A stretch of DNA of 33,989 nucleotides, taken from positions 1 through 33,989 of the forward strand of contig JAJYDR010000011.1 of assembly GCA_021777285.1 (NCBI GenBank), in the 5' to 3' direction. The notes under the pieces are model-generated. The model was given only the letters and a program-made list of their open reading frames with translations, made no database searches and was not told the DNA's origin. Shown here in pieces: positions 22,435 to 30,911 of this stretch. A program made the position numbers and the translations under genes. The DNA comes from Actinomycetes bacterium. GTDB lineage: Bacteria > Actinomycetota > Acidimicrobiia > Acidimicrobiales > RAAP-2. Each line of letters starts with the position of its first letter. Position 1 is the stretch's first letter.

Positions 22435-23817
22435 TCAGCCCATCAGCCGTTCGACCCACTCGCCCGCGCGGCTCGGTGCGTCGTGACGGCGCTCGTGGTG
22501 GTCGGCCCAGGTCGCCGCCCCGAGACCGGCGTTGATGCCGAGCCAGCGCAGTGGCTCGCACTCCCAGCGCCGCGAGTGGTGTTGGACGAAGGGCAGGCGC
22601 GTGAAGTCGGTCTCGGTCTCGGGGTCGACGAGCAGGTCGGCCATGGCGGTCGCCGCGACGCGACTGAGCACGACCCCGTCGCCGGTGTAGCCACCGACAC
22701 TGCCGAGGCCCGTGTGACGGTCGAGCACGACCGACGGCGCGTGGTCGCGCGGCATGGCGAGTGGGCCGCCCCAGCGGTGCGTGACCGTGCCCGCCAGGGT
22801 GGGGAACAGGTCGCGCAGCGTCGACTCGAGCAGCCCGAAGACCTTGTGACTGTGGTCGAAGCGCGGCTCGACCGTGGAACCGAAGTGATACGGGGCGCCG
22901 CGTCCGCCAAAGGCGATCCGGTCGTCGGCCGTGCGCTGGCCGTAGATGATCAGGTGTCGCCCGTCGGCGAAGGTCTCGTAGTCGGCGAACCCGACCTCGT
23001 CCCAGAAGGGGGCGCCGAGCGGCTCGGTGGCGATCATGAGCGAGTACAGCGGGACCACCGATCGGCGCGAGCCGGCGAGTGTTGGCGTGTAGCCCTCGGT
23101 CGCGCGCACGACGTAGGTGGCGTGGACCGAGCCGTTCGTGGTCACCACGGTGGCGCGCCGCGACGCGTCACCGGCCACGATCCGGGTGACCGCCGTCTCT
23201 TCGACGATGGTCGCACCGGCGCGTTCGACGGCGCGTGCGAGGCCCCGGACGAGCTTGGCGGGGTGCAGGCGCGCGCAGTGGGGCGTGAAGAGCGCACCGC
23301 GGGCGTGGGTGACCGCGCCGCGCTCGCGCGCTTCGTCCTCGCCGAGCCACTGCACGTCCGTCGCACCGGCGGCGCGCAGCTCATCGAACTCGGCATGAAG
23401 GCGTGACGCCTGCACGTCGCTACGGGCGAACACCAGCGTGCCGCCGCGCACGAAGTCGGCGTCGATGCCGTCGGCCGCGGCCGCGTCGCCGAGGTCCTCG
23501 ACGGCCCGCTCGAGGGTGAGCCGCAGGTGGGTCGCGGCGTCGTCGCCGTAGGCGTCGCGCACCGCCGCGGCGCTCTGGGGGTAGAGGGCCGACGCCCAGC
23601 CGCCGTTGCGCCCCGACGCCCCGAAGCCGCAGACTTCCTTCTCGATGACGAGCACGCGCAGGCTCGGGTCGCGGCGCAGTGCTTCACGGGCCGTCCATAG
23701 GCCCGTGAAGCCGCCACCGATGATGGCCACGTCCACGTCGGCGTGAGCGTTCAGGGCCGGTCGGGCCGTGACCTCCTCACCCATCGTGGACCACCAGAGC
23801 GAGTCTGGCGGTCGCAT
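22435..23817 (-). CDS. PuuB-like FAD-dependent amine/amino-acid oxidoreductase
   Basis: This DAO-family flavoprotein has 460 residues: the N-terminal dinucleotide motif VDVAIIGGGFTGLWTA at about 29-44, an EKEVCGFGASGRNGGW block near 60-75, and the C-terminal VGGYTGDGVVLS segment that closes the FAD site. GASGRNGGW matches gamma-glutamylputrescine oxidase PuuB and related deaminating oxidases. ATG 23817 shares its A with the last base of the aminotransferase stop (TAATG), so translation is coupled. Context suggests oxidation of an amine in polyamine breakdown, but no gamma-glutamylputrescine synthetase is present, so the substrate may be putrescine, a derivative or an amino acid. The open frame continues upstream antisense-like within the aminotransferase; that part is not used. 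Confidence 0.87.
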   Translation of the reverse strand: MRPPDSLWWSTMGEEVTARPALNAHADVDVAIIGGGFTGLWTAREALRRDPSLRVLVIEKEVCGFGASGRNGGWASALYPQSAAAVRDAYGDDAATHLRLTLERAVEDLGDAAAADGIDADFVRGGTLVFARSDVQASRLHAEFDELRAAGATDVQWLGEDEARERGAVTHARGALFTPHCARLHPAKLVRGLARAVERAGATIVEETAVTRIVAGDASRRATVVTTNGSVHATYVVRATEGYTPTLAGSRRSVVPLYSLMIATEPLGAPFWDEVGFADYETFADGRHLIIYGQRTADDRIAFGGRGAPYHFGSTVEPRFDHSHKVFGLLESTLRDLFPTLAGTVTHRWGGPLAMPRDHAPSVVLDRHTGLGSVGGYTGDGVVLSRVAATAMADLLVDPETETDFTRLPFVQHHSRRWECEPLRWLGINAGLGAATWADHHERRHDAPSRAGEWVERLMG

Positions 23818-25238
23818 TAGTACTGCCGCTGGGACGCTCCAGTGAAGACCTCGCGGAGCACACCGACCATGAAGTCGATGTCGTCGCGCGTCGAGATGAG
23901 CGGCGGCGCGAGCTGCACGACCGGGTCGCCCCGGTCGTCCGAGCGGCAGATCAGGCCGCGCCGGAACATCTCGGGTGAGACGTAGCCGCGCAGTAGGCGC
24001 TCCGCTTCGTCGCCCGACCAGCCCTGCTTGGTCTCCTGGTCCTTGACGAGTTCGACACCCCAGAAGTAGCCGGTCCCGCGAATGTCGCCGACGATGGGAA
24101 TGTCGCGCAGCGCGAGCAGGCTCTCGTGGAAGTACTCCTGGTTCGCCTGGACGTTCTCGATGACGTGCTCGGTCTCCATGATCTCGATGCTCTTGAGTGC
24201 CACGGCGCACGAGAGCGGGTGGCCCGCCCAGGTGAAGCCGTGCTGGAAGGCCGTGTCGTCGTGCTGGAACGGCTCGGCGATCCGGTCCGAGACGATCATC
24301 GCGCCCAGTGGCGCGTACCCCGCGGTGATGCCCTTGGCCGCGGTGATGATGTCGGGCACGTAGTCGTACTTCTGGCCGCCGAACCAGGTCCCGATCCGGC
24401 CGAAGGCGCAGATCACCTCGTCCGAGACGAGCAGCACGCCGTACTTGTCACAGATCTCGCGGACCCGCTGCCAGTAGCCCGGGGGCGGCGTGAAGCAGCC
24501 GCCGGCGTTCTGGACGGGCTCGAGGAATACTGCCGCGATCGTCTCGGGCCCCTCGCGAAGGATGGCCTCTTCGATCTGGTTGGCCGACCACAGTCCGAAG
24601 GCGACGATGTCGTCAGCGTGCTCGGTCGCCCGATAGAAGTTGGTCGGCGGCACCTTGACGGCGCCGGGGACCAGCGGCTCGAACTGCTTGCGGTAGCCCT
24701 CTAGCGAGGTGATGGTGAGCGCCCCCATCGTGGTGCCGTGGTAGGCGATGTCGCGGCTGATCACCTTGTAGCGGTCGGTCTCGCCGCGCAGGCGGTGGTA
24801 CTGACGGGCCAGCTTCCAGGCGCTCTCGACCGCTTCGCCTCCACCAGTGGTGAAGAAGACTCGATTGAGGTCGCCGGGGGCCAGGCTCGCCAGCTTCTCG
24901 GCCAGCTCGATCGCCTTGGGGTGCGCGTAGGTCCACAGCGGGAAGAACGCCAGCTCCTTCATCTGCGCGGCGGCCGCCTCGGCAATGTCGGCGCGGCCGT
25001 GGCCGAGCGCGTTGGTGAACAGGCCCGACAGGCCGTCAAAGTACTCGACACCGTTGGCGTCGTAGACCCGTGTTCCTTCGCCGCGCACCATGATCGGCAC
25101 TTCGTTTGACTCCGAGTACGCGCCCATCCGCGACATCTGCAACCACAGATTGCGGCGAGCACGCTCGGAGTACGCATGGCTCTCGTGTTTCGGATCGTTG
25201 ACGGCGATGCCGTCTGAGATGATTTCGTGCAAGGTCAC
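23817..25238 (-). CDS. Class III aminotransferase, probably putrescine/diamine-pyruvate type
   Basis: The protein has 473 residues from GTG 25238. Fold type I PLP features: FTTGGGEAVESAWKLARQYH near 129-148, YHGTTMGALTIT, FLEPVQNAGGC, the cofactor Asp in VSDEVICAFGR (D273), and Schiff-base K302 in TAAKGITAGYAPLGA. The KGITAGYAPLGA form and length match omega-amine or diamine:pyruvate transaminases (SpuC, beta-alanine-pyruvate type). Expected reaction: putrescine plus pyruvate to 4-aminobutanal plus alanine. GTG 25238 was preferred to ATG 25250 because GTGA overlaps the Lrp stop and GGGGGA lies 5 nt upstream; ATG would add 4 residues. The downstream FAD gene starts within its stop. Confidence 0.88.
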   Translation of the reverse strand: MTLHEIISDGIAVNDPKHESHAYSERARRNLWLQMSRMGAYSESNEVPIMVRGEGTRVYDANGVEYFDGLSGLFTNALGHGRADIAEAAAAQMKELAFFPLWTYAHPKAIELAEKLASLAPGDLNRVFFTTGGGEAVESAWKLARQYHRLRGETDRYKVISRDIAYHGTTMGALTITSLEGYRKQFEPLVPGAVKVPPTNFYRATEHADDIVAFGLWSANQIEEAILREGPETIAAVFLEPVQNAGGCFTPPPGYWQRVREICDKYGVLLVSDEVICAFGRIGTWFGGQKYDYVPDIITAAKGITAGYAPLGAMIVSDRIAEPFQHDDTAFQHGFTWAGHPLSCAVALKSIEIMETEHVIENVQANQEYFHESLLALRDIPIVGDIRGTGYFWGVELVKDQETKQGWSGDEAERLLRGYVSPEMFRRGLICRSDDRGDPVVQLAPPLISTRDDIDFMVGVLREVFTGASQRQY

Positions 25239-25771
25239 TTCGTCCCCCATGTGTAGGTCTGCTTTGAAAGTTTCAAATACAGAAAGGTTTCAACTTCGGT
25301 CACCCCAGGGATGCTCCGAATGGCGTCGTTGAGAAGGTGCACCAGGGCCGCGTCATCGACGGCGATGACCTCGGCGATGATGTCGAAACTGCCCGCGGTC
25401 ATAACCACGTAGTTGGCCTCGTCGATCGCGGCGACCCGATCGGCGACCAGGCGCACGTCGCCGTGCACCCGGATGCCGATCAGTGCCTCGCGGCCGTAGC
25501 CGAGCTGCAACGGGTCCGTGATGGCCACGATCTGCATGACGCCCATGTCGCGCAGCCGCTGGACCCGTCGGCGCACGCCCGCTTCGGAGAGCCCGACCTC
25601 GCCGGCGATCGCGCCGTAGGCGCGCCGGCCGTCCTCCTGGAGGTGGCTGATGATCTGGCGATCGATGTCGTCCAGGCCATTCGTCGTGGCGACCACTTCG
25701 AGCCGCGCGTGGTCGGAGACCGATGCCTTCCTCGCGTTCTTGGTCGTCTGTCGCTTTGAAGTTGCTGGCAT
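25235..25771 (-). CDS. Lrp/AsnC-family regulator of the polyamine locus
   Basis: The 178-residue protein has a 25-35 residue basic N-terminal extension, then an AsnC-type winged helix-turn-helix (LDDIDRQIISHLQEDGR through LSEAGVRRRVQRLRDMGV, about 33-78), then the RAM ligand-binding domain ending with IPGVTEVETFLYLKL. Lrp-type regulators act as dimers to octamers and respond to amino acids or related compounds. ATG 25771 has GGGAG about 7 nt upstream; earlier in-frame codons precede the -10 box. It is the first gene of the leftward operon with aminotransferase and oxidoreductase, and diverges from the aldehyde dehydrogenase. Autoregulation through the palindrome at 25837-25859 is inferred. 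Confidence 0.9.
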   Translation of the reverse strand: MPATSKRQTTKNARKASVSDHARLEVVATTNGLDDIDRQIISHLQEDGRRAYGAIAGEVGLSEAGVRRRVQRLRDMGVMQIVAITDPLQLGYGREALIGIRVHGDVRLVADRVAAIDEANYVVMTAGSFDIIAEVIAVDDAALVHLLNDAIRSIPGVTEVETFLYLKLSKQTYTWGTK

Positions 25772-25823
25772 TGGTCGCTCCCGGTCCTCGCACTGAACCA
25801 GTGCTCGAACTGCGGATACGTAC

Positions 25824-25829
25824 AGTATA
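25824..25829 (-). promoter_or_regulatory. -10 box of the Lrp-aminotransferase-oxidoreductase operon
   Basis: TATACT on the minus strand, the best -10 match in this stretch, lies about 52 nt upstream of ATG 25771. The palindrome begins 7 bp further upstream, covering the -35 zone. Confidence 0.5.
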
Positions 25830-25836
25830 TGCACAC

Positions 25837-25859
25837 TTCACGACGGAATGCGTCGTGAA
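25837..25859. promoter_or_regulatory. Candidate operator: 9-bp-arm palindrome in the divergent promoter region
   Basis: TTCACGACG (25837-25845) and CGTCGTGAA (25851-25859) form a perfect inverted repeat with a 5-bp spacer. Flanking CAC and GTG extend it if one T is bulged. A second smaller dyad, TAAGT/ACTTA around GATG, lies at 25865-25878. The position overlaps the -35 zone of the leftward operon and is about 110 bp upstream of the aldehyde dehydrogenase start, as expected for an Lrp-type site controlling both. Confidence 0.6.
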
Positions 25860-25968
25860 AGTGGTAAGTGATGACTTATTTCTTACATATGACCTTGCGC
25901 ACGGTCGCACAATCTGGCAGAGTGTCACTGGTGTTACGTGGTCAGTACTGGATTCAGGAGGGGTGGGC

Positions 25969-27396
25969 ATGCGTCGTTTGGCAAATTTCATAGGGGGCGA
26001 ATACGTTGCGCCGAAGAGCGCGAAGTACGCCGAAGTCTTCAATCCGGCGACGGGCCAGCCCTTCGCCGAGATGCCCGTTTCTGACGCGGCGGACGTCGAC
26101 TATGCGGTCAACGTCGCCGCGAAGGCCTTCCAGTCGTGGCGGCGCACCACGCCGTCCCAGCGCAGCCTGGCGCTGCTCAAGATCGCCGACGTGCTCGAAC
26201 AGCACGCCGACGAGCTCGTGGCCATTGAGTCCGAGAACACGGGCAAGATCCTCTCGCTCACCCACAGCGAAGAGGTCCCCCCGATGCTGGACCAGATCCG
26301 CTTCTTCGCCGGCGCCGCGCGCCTGCTCGAGGGGCGCGGCGCCACCGAGTACATGGAGGGCATGACGAGCTACGTCCGCCGCGAGCCCATCGGGGTCTGC
26401 GGCGCGGTGACGCCGTGGAACTACCCGATGATGATGGCGGTGTGGAAGTGGGCGCCGGCCCTCGCGGCGGGCAACACCATGGTGCTCAAGCCCGGCGACT
26501 CGACGCCCGCGTCGACGCTCTACATGGCTGAGCTCATGGCCCAGGTCCTGCCCGAAGGCGTCTTCAACGTGGTCTGCGGTGACCGCGACACCGGCCGCGC
26601 GCTCGTCGAGCACCGCGTGCCGGCGATGGTGTCGGTGACCGGGTCGGTGCGCGCGGGCATGGAGGTTGCCTCCACCGCATCAAAGACGCTCAAGAAGGTG
26701 CACCTCGAGCTCGGCGGCAAGGCACCGGTCATCGTCTTTGACGACGTGGACCTGGCCGCGGCCGTCGAGGGCATCGCGATCGCGGGCTACTTCAACGCCG
26801 GCCAGGACTGCACGGCGGCGACCCGGGTGCTCGTCGCCTCCAAGGTCTACGGCGACTTCGTGGACGCCCTGGCCGAGCAGGCCAAGCACACGGTCATCGG
26901 CAAGCCCGACAACGCCGACGCGCTCTTCGGGCCCGTCAACAACGTCAACCAGCTGGCGCGGGTCACGGGCTTTCTCGAGCGCGTACCGAGCCACGCCTCG
27001 GTCGCCGCGGGCGGCTCGCAGGTCGGCGACGAGGGGTTCTTCGTCGCGCCGACGGTGGTCGCCGGGCTGCACCAGGACGACGAGATGATCCAGAACGAGA
27101 TCTTCGGACCGGTCATCACGGTCCAGAAGTTCAATGACGACGCAGAAGCCCTGGCCTACGCGAACGGGGTCGACTACGGCCTGGCGTCATCGGTGTGGAC
27201 CGCGAACCACGGCCGCGCGATGCGCTTCACGCGCGACCTCGACTTCGGCTGCGTCTGGGTCAACACCCACATTCCGCTGGTGGCCGAGATGCCCCACGGC
27301 GGCTTCAAGAGTTCGGGTTACGGCAAGGACCTGTCGGTCTACGGCTTCGAGGACTACACGCGCATCAAGCACGTGATGCACAACATCGAGATGTAA
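25969..27396 (+). CDS. Gamma-aminobutyraldehyde dehydrogenase
   Basis: The 475-residue NAD(P)-dependent aldehyde dehydrogenase has the full family set: TPWNYP with N151, the cofactor-binding SVTGSVRAG near 222-230, LELGGK with general base E247, and nucleophile C281 in NAGQDCTAATR. AGQDCTA, in place of the commoner GQ.C, is characteristic of gamma-aminobutyraldehyde dehydrogenases such as E. coli PatD, so the likely reaction is 4-aminobutanal plus NAD to 4-aminobutanoate. ATG 25969 has AGGAGG 6 nt upstream; an open frame continues upstream across the control region but is noncoding. It is divergent from the regulator operon and has its own terminator, giving a single-gene unit. Confidence 0.92.
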   Translation: MRRLANFIGGEYVAPKSAKYAEVFNPATGQPFAEMPVSDAADVDYAVNVAAKAFQSWRRTTPSQRSLALLKIADVLEQHADELVAIESENTGKILSLTHSEEVPPMLDQIRFFAGAARLLEGRGATEYMEGMTSYVRREPIGVCGAVTPWNYPMMMAVWKWAPALAAGNTMVLKPGDSTPASTLYMAELMAQVLPEGVFNVVCGDRDTGRALVEHRVPAMVSVTGSVRAGMEVASTASKTLKKVHLELGGKAPVIVFDDVDLAAAVEGIAIAGYFNAGQDCTAATRVLVASKVYGDFVDALAEQAKHTVIGKPDNADALFGPVNNVNQLARVTGFLERVPSHASVAAGGSQVGDEGFFVAPTVVAGLHQDDEMIQNEIFGPVITVQKFNDDAEALAYANGVDYGLASSVWTANHGRAMRFTRDLDFGCVWVNTHIPLVAEMPHGGFKSSGYGKDLSVYGFEDYTRIKHVMHNIEM

Positions 27397-27433
27397 CCGT
27401 CAGTTCACGGTGTTGAACTGACGGGGCGGTTTT
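27397..27433 (+). terminator. Intrinsic terminator after the aldehyde dehydrogenase
   Basis: A perfect 11-bp stem (27397-27407 with 27414-27424) starts directly after the stop codon, has a 6-nt loop and is followed by GGCGGTTTT. It separates the dehydrogenase from the transporter operon. Confidence 0.85.
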
Positions 27434-27520
27434 GGGGTGATAGGCCTTGTCCATGACTCAGGGGTCGTGGCGAGGGGGGGAGTGGCTTCGGCCACGCAGA
27501 AGGCAGTCGGGGGGACGTAC
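27434..27520 (+). promoter_or_regulatory. Leader region of the pot operon with a TTCG-loop hairpin
   Basis: The gap must contain the promoter of the transporter operon, since a terminator lies upstream. GTGGC (27482-27486) and GCCAC (27491-27495) close a TTCG tetraloop, and CCATGAC with GTCGTGG nearby can pair with one wobble. GGGGGGAC precedes ATG 27521. No convincing -10 or -35 was found. Confidence 0.3.
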
Positions 27521-28735
27521 ATGAGCATTGGGGCGACGAAGGCTACCGAGTCCAAGCCGCGAGGCGCGCGGGGACCGGGCCGAGCGGGCAGGATTGCCAA
27601 TCTGGAGTCCGCCGACGTCGAGTTCATCAACGTCACCAAGACGTTCAATGACGCGAACGCGGTGGACGACCTGAACCTGCGCGTGGAAGCGGGGGAGTTC
27701 TTCAGCCTCCTCGGGCCGTCGGGTTGTGGCAAGACGACGTCGCTGCGCATGCTGGGCGGCTTCGAGGACCCCACCAAGGGACGGATCCTGCTCGGCGGCC
27801 AGGACGTGACCAACCTGCCGCCCTATCGCCGCGACGTCAACACGGTCTTCCAGTCCTACGCGCTCTTCCCGCACCTCAATGTCTACGAGAACGTCGCGTT
27901 CGGCCTGCGCCGCCAGCGCATCGAGAAGAACGAGATCAAGCGGCGCGTCGGCGAGATGCTCGAGATCGTCGACCTACCCAACTACGAAAAGCGTCAGTCG
28001 TCCCAGCTCTCGGGTGGCCAGCAGCAGCGCGTGGCCCTGGCGCGTGCGCTCGTCAACCAGCCCAAGCTGCTGCTGCTCGACGAGCCGATGTCGGCCCTCG
28101 ACGCGAAGCTTCGCCGCCAGATGCAGATCGAGCTCAAGCGCATCCAGACCCAGGTCGGCATCACCTTTCTCTACGTCACCCACGACCAGGAGGAGGCGAT
28201 GACGATGTCGGACCGCCTGGCGGTCATGTGGCACGGTCGCATCGAGGGGATGGGCACGCCCAAGGACGTCTACGACAGCCCGACCACCGAGTTCGTGGCG
28301 TCATTCCTCGGGGCGTCGAACTTGCTCGCGGGCTCTATCGTCTCAACCTCGGGTTCGCGCACCACCATCGCGATCGACGGCGGCGGGACCATCGTCGTGC
28401 CCGCGGACCACGTCCCCGACCTCGGCGGGAGCACGGCGGTCAAGGTTGGCGTTCGCCCCGAGAAGATCGGCATCCTGCCGGCGGACGCCGTCGTCGCCTC
28501 CGACCACAACTCCATTGGCGGGCGCGTCCGCGTGTCGACCTTCACCGGCGTGGGCAACCAGTACATCGTCGAGACGAACCTCGGGGTCGAAGTCACGGCC
28601 TACGCCCAGAACATCGGCCACCAGCTGGCCCCGCGCAGCGGCGATGAGGTCATCCTCAGCTGGCCCGTCGAACACACCTTCACCGTCAAACCACTACCAA
28701 CAACCGTAGAAATCAATGAAACAGAGGGGGACTAA
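27521..28735 (+). CDS. potA: Spermidine/putrescine ABC transporter ATPase
   Basis: This importer ATPase has 404 residues: Walker [18 protein letters not shown]-loop [10 protein letters not shown], signature [17 protein letters not shown], Walker [13 protein letters not shown], switch His in [14 protein letters not shown], and a C-terminal TOBE domain from about residue 280. These match PotA/FbpC-type subunits. It hydrolyses ATP on the inner face of the membrane to drive import through PotB and PotC. An N-terminal extension of about 35 residues rich in Gly, Arg and Lys precedes the ATPase fold, longer than in E. coli PotA. ATG 27521 has GGGGGGAC 5 nt upstream; GTG 27437 would add 28 residues lacking family likeness. 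It is the first gene of potA-D-B-C-ald. Confidence 0.92.
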   Translation: MSIGATKATESKPRGARGPGRAGRIANLESADVEFINVTKTFNDANAVDDLNLRVEAGEFFSLLGPSGCGKTTSLRMLGGFEDPTKGRILLGGQDVTNLPPYRRDVNTVFQSYALFPHLNVYENVAFGLRRQRIEKNEIKRRVGEMLEIVDLPNYEKRQSSQLSGGQQQRVALARALVNQPKLLLLDEPMSALDAKLRRQMQIELKRIQTQVGITFLYVTHDQEEAMTMSDRLAVMWHGRIEGMGTPKDVYDSPTTEFVASFLGASNLLAGSIVSTSGSRTTIAIDGGGTIVVPADHVPDLGGSTAVKVGVRPEKIGILPADAVVASDHNSIGGRVRVSTFTGVGNQYIVETNLGVEVTAYAQNIGHQLAPRSGDEVILSWPVEHTFTVKPLPTTVEINETEGD

Positions 28736-28737
28736 CC

Positions 28738-30039
28738 ATGTCAGAGGAGTTCAAGGTTTTTGATCAGAGCGGCGGCATCGACCCGTCGTTCTGGCGTGGA
28801 CTCACCGAGCAGCGCTTCTCGCGTCGCGGCTTGATGAAGGCTGCGGGCGCCGGCGCGGGGGCGTCGCTGCTGCTCTCGAGCGGTGCGGGTGCGACGGCAC
28901 TGCCCAACAAGAACGTGGGTACCGCCAAGTGGTGGTCGAAGCAGAAGCTGCATCACACGGTCAACTTCGCGAACTGGCCCCTCTACATCGACGTCCTGAA
29001 CGGCAAGCACTTGTCGCTGCAGCACTTCACCCAGACCACGAAGATCAAGGTCAACTACTACGAGGTCATCCAGGACAACGCGTCCTTCTACGCCAAGATC
29101 CGTCCGTCGCTCGCGGCGGGCCAGTCGACGGGTTACGACATCGTCGTCATGACCAACAACAACCCCGAGCTGGGCTACCTGATCCAGAACGGCTGGCTCG
29201 TGCCGCTGGACCACAAGTTGATGACGAACTTCAATAAGTACGCGGGACCACTCGTCAAGAGCCCGTCGTGGGACCCGGGCAACAAGTACACGATGGCTTG
29301 GCAGTCGGGCTGGACCTCGGTCGCCTACAACGCCAAGCACGTGAAGAACCCCGGCGACAGCATCCAGATCCTGTTCGATAAGAAGTACGCGGGCAAGATC
29401 GGCATGCTGTCGGACCCCTTCGAGCTGGGCAGCGCGGGCTTGCTCGCCATCGGCGTCGAGCCGTTCTCCTCGACCGAGAAGGACTGGGCGAAAGCGGCCA
29501 AGAAGCTCCAGACCCAGCGCAGTGACGGCCTGGTCGCCGCGTACTACGACCAGAGCTACATCCAGCACCTCAAGAACGGCGACACCGTCGTCTCGCAGTG
29601 CTACTCGGGCGACATCTTCCAGGCCAACTTGAACTCCAAGTACAAGGACCTCGTCCTCATGGTCCCCAAAGAGGGGCTCATGCTCTGGACCGACAACATG
29701 GCGATTCCGCTCTACGCCCAGAATCCACTCGACGCGATGAAGCTGATGGACTTCTACTACAGCCCGATGACCCAGGCGGTCGTGGAGTACTACAACGACT
29801 ACATCTGCCCGGTTCCCTCGGCCAAGCAGCAGTTGATCCACCCGACCGGCTGGGACGCCGCGGCGCTCAAGGCGATGGCGCCGTCGATCGGCCTCGCGAC
29901 GTCGGTGACCGCCGACTCGCCGTCGGTCTTCCCGACGCCCGATCGGGTCAAGTTGTCCAAGAACTACTACCCCTTTAAGAATCAGGAGGAGATCAACGCG
30001 TGGAACAACTTGTTCCTCCCGATCACGCAGGGGGCGTAG
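28738..30039 (+). CDS. potD: Spermidine/putrescine-binding protein, Tat-exported
   Basis: The 433-residue family 1 solute-binding protein has a twin-arginine signal (FSRRGLMKAAGAGAG, R29-R30) followed by an Ala/Ser core to about residue 53. The mature part begins a PotD-like pattern: VNFANWPLYID, KVNYYEVIQDNASFYAKI, GYDIVVMTNN, then MAWQSGWTSVAYNAK and EGLMLWTDNMAIP near 310-322. In PotD the corresponding Trp, Asp and Tyr positions grip the polyamine amines. The gene begins 2 nt after potA stops, with GAGGGGGAC upstream. The long N-terminus before the twin arginines is unusual. No lipobox is present. Substrate class follows from neighbours and family; spermidine versus putrescine is open. Confidence 0.9.
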   Translation: MSEEFKVFDQSGGIDPSFWRGLTEQRFSRRGLMKAAGAGAGASLLLSSGAGATALPNKNVGTAKWWSKQKLHHTVNFANWPLYIDVLNGKHLSLQHFTQTTKIKVNYYEVIQDNASFYAKIRPSLAAGQSTGYDIVVMTNNNPELGYLIQNGWLVPLDHKLMTNFNKYAGPLVKSPSWDPGNKYTMAWQSGWTSVAYNAKHVKNPGDSIQILFDKKYAGKIGMLSDPFELGSAGLLAIGVEPFSSTEKDWAKAAKKLQTQRSDGLVAAYYDQSYIQHLKNGDTVVSQCYSGDIFQANLNSKYKDLVLMVPKEGLMLWTDNMAIPLYAQNPLDAMKLMDFYYSPMTQAVVEYYNDYICPVPSAKQQLIHPTGWDAAALKAMAPSIGLATSVTADSPSVFPTPDRVKLSKNYYPFKNQEEINAWNNLFLPITQGA

Positions 30040-30911
30040 CACCACGGCGTACTCGGCGAGTAGGTAGGGCGCTCGCGCCCTACCTACTCAGCCTGCCGTC
30101 GGGCCTGTGGCTCCTCCTGCTGTTCCTCGTGCCGCTGGTCTTGATGCTTTCGTTGTCACTGAAGACGTGCAGCCCCTCGACCGGGGCGTGCGTGATGGCC
30201 TGGCACTGGGGCGAGTTCTCCAGTGAGATGAGCCTCTACCACCAGGAGTTCATCACGAGCCTGTACTTCGCGGCCGCCGCGACGGTGGTCGACCTGATCA
30301 TCTCGTTTCCGATCGCCTACTGGATCGCCTTCTACGGCGGCCGTCGCAAGAACTTCTTCTTGCTCATGCTCCTCGTGCCGTTCTTCGTCTCGTTCGTCAT
30401 CCGCACGATCGTGTGGGAGTTCGTGCTCTCCAACAACGGGGTGATCCTCGGGGCGCTCAAGCACATCCACCTGCTGCCGTCGGGCTTTCACATCTTGGGC
30501 ACGAGCTACGCAGTGATGGCGGGCTTGGCCTACAACTACCTTCCCTTCACGGCGCTGCCGCTCTACGTGGCCCTCGAGCGGATCGACCGCCGGGTGCTCG
30601 AGGCGGCCTACGACCTCTACGCCACCAAGCGGGTCGGCTTCATGAAGGTCATCATGCCCCTCGCCGTGCCCGGCATCTTCGCCGCCTTCCTGTTGACGTT
30701 CATCCCCATGTTCGGTGACTACGTCAACCAGGAGATCCTCGGCGGGACCTCCAACACGATGATCGGCACCGTGATCCAGAATCAGTTCCTGGTCACGCTG
30801 GACTACGCCGGGGGCGCGTCGCTGTCGGCGATCCTGCTCGTCGTGGCCCTGCTCGGCATCTTCCTCTACGCCCGGCTCCTGGGCTCGCGAACGATCGAGC
30901 AGTACCTATGA
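30000..30911 (+). CDS. potB: Spermidine/putrescine ABC permease subunit 1
   Basis: The 303-residue protein has six hydrophobic helices and the inner-membrane permease fold. The EAA loop that contacts the ATPase reads LEAAYDLYATKRVGFMKVIMPLAVPGI at about residues 200-226. An extra loop with two Cys (KTCSPSTGACVMAW, about 55-68) follows helix 1 on the outer side and could form a disulfide. GTG 30000 overlaps the end of potD by 40 nt, with GGAGGAG inside potD 8 nt upstream. This start gives 27 polar residues before helix 1; a later start is possible but has no better site. It ends with an ATGA overlap into potC. Confidence 0.9.
   Translation: MEQLVPPDHAGGVAPRRTRRVGRALAPYLLSLPSGLWLLLLFLVPLVLMLSLSLKTCSPSTGACVMAWHWGEFSSEMSLYHQEFITSLYFAAAATVVDLIISFPIAYWIAFYGGRRKNFFLLMLLVPFFVSFVIRTIVWEFVLSNNGVILGALKHIHLLPSGFHILGTSYAVMAGLAYNYLPFTALPLYVALERIDRRVLEAAYDLYATKRVGFMKVIMPLAVPGIFAAFLLTFIPMFGDYVNQEILGGTSNTMIGTVIQNQFLVTLDYAGGASLSAILLVVALLGIFLYARLLGSRTIEQYL

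Noticed and set aside
28741..30045. 434-codon leftward frame opposite potD
   Set aside because: Same antisense artefact; potD is well supported and lies in an operon.
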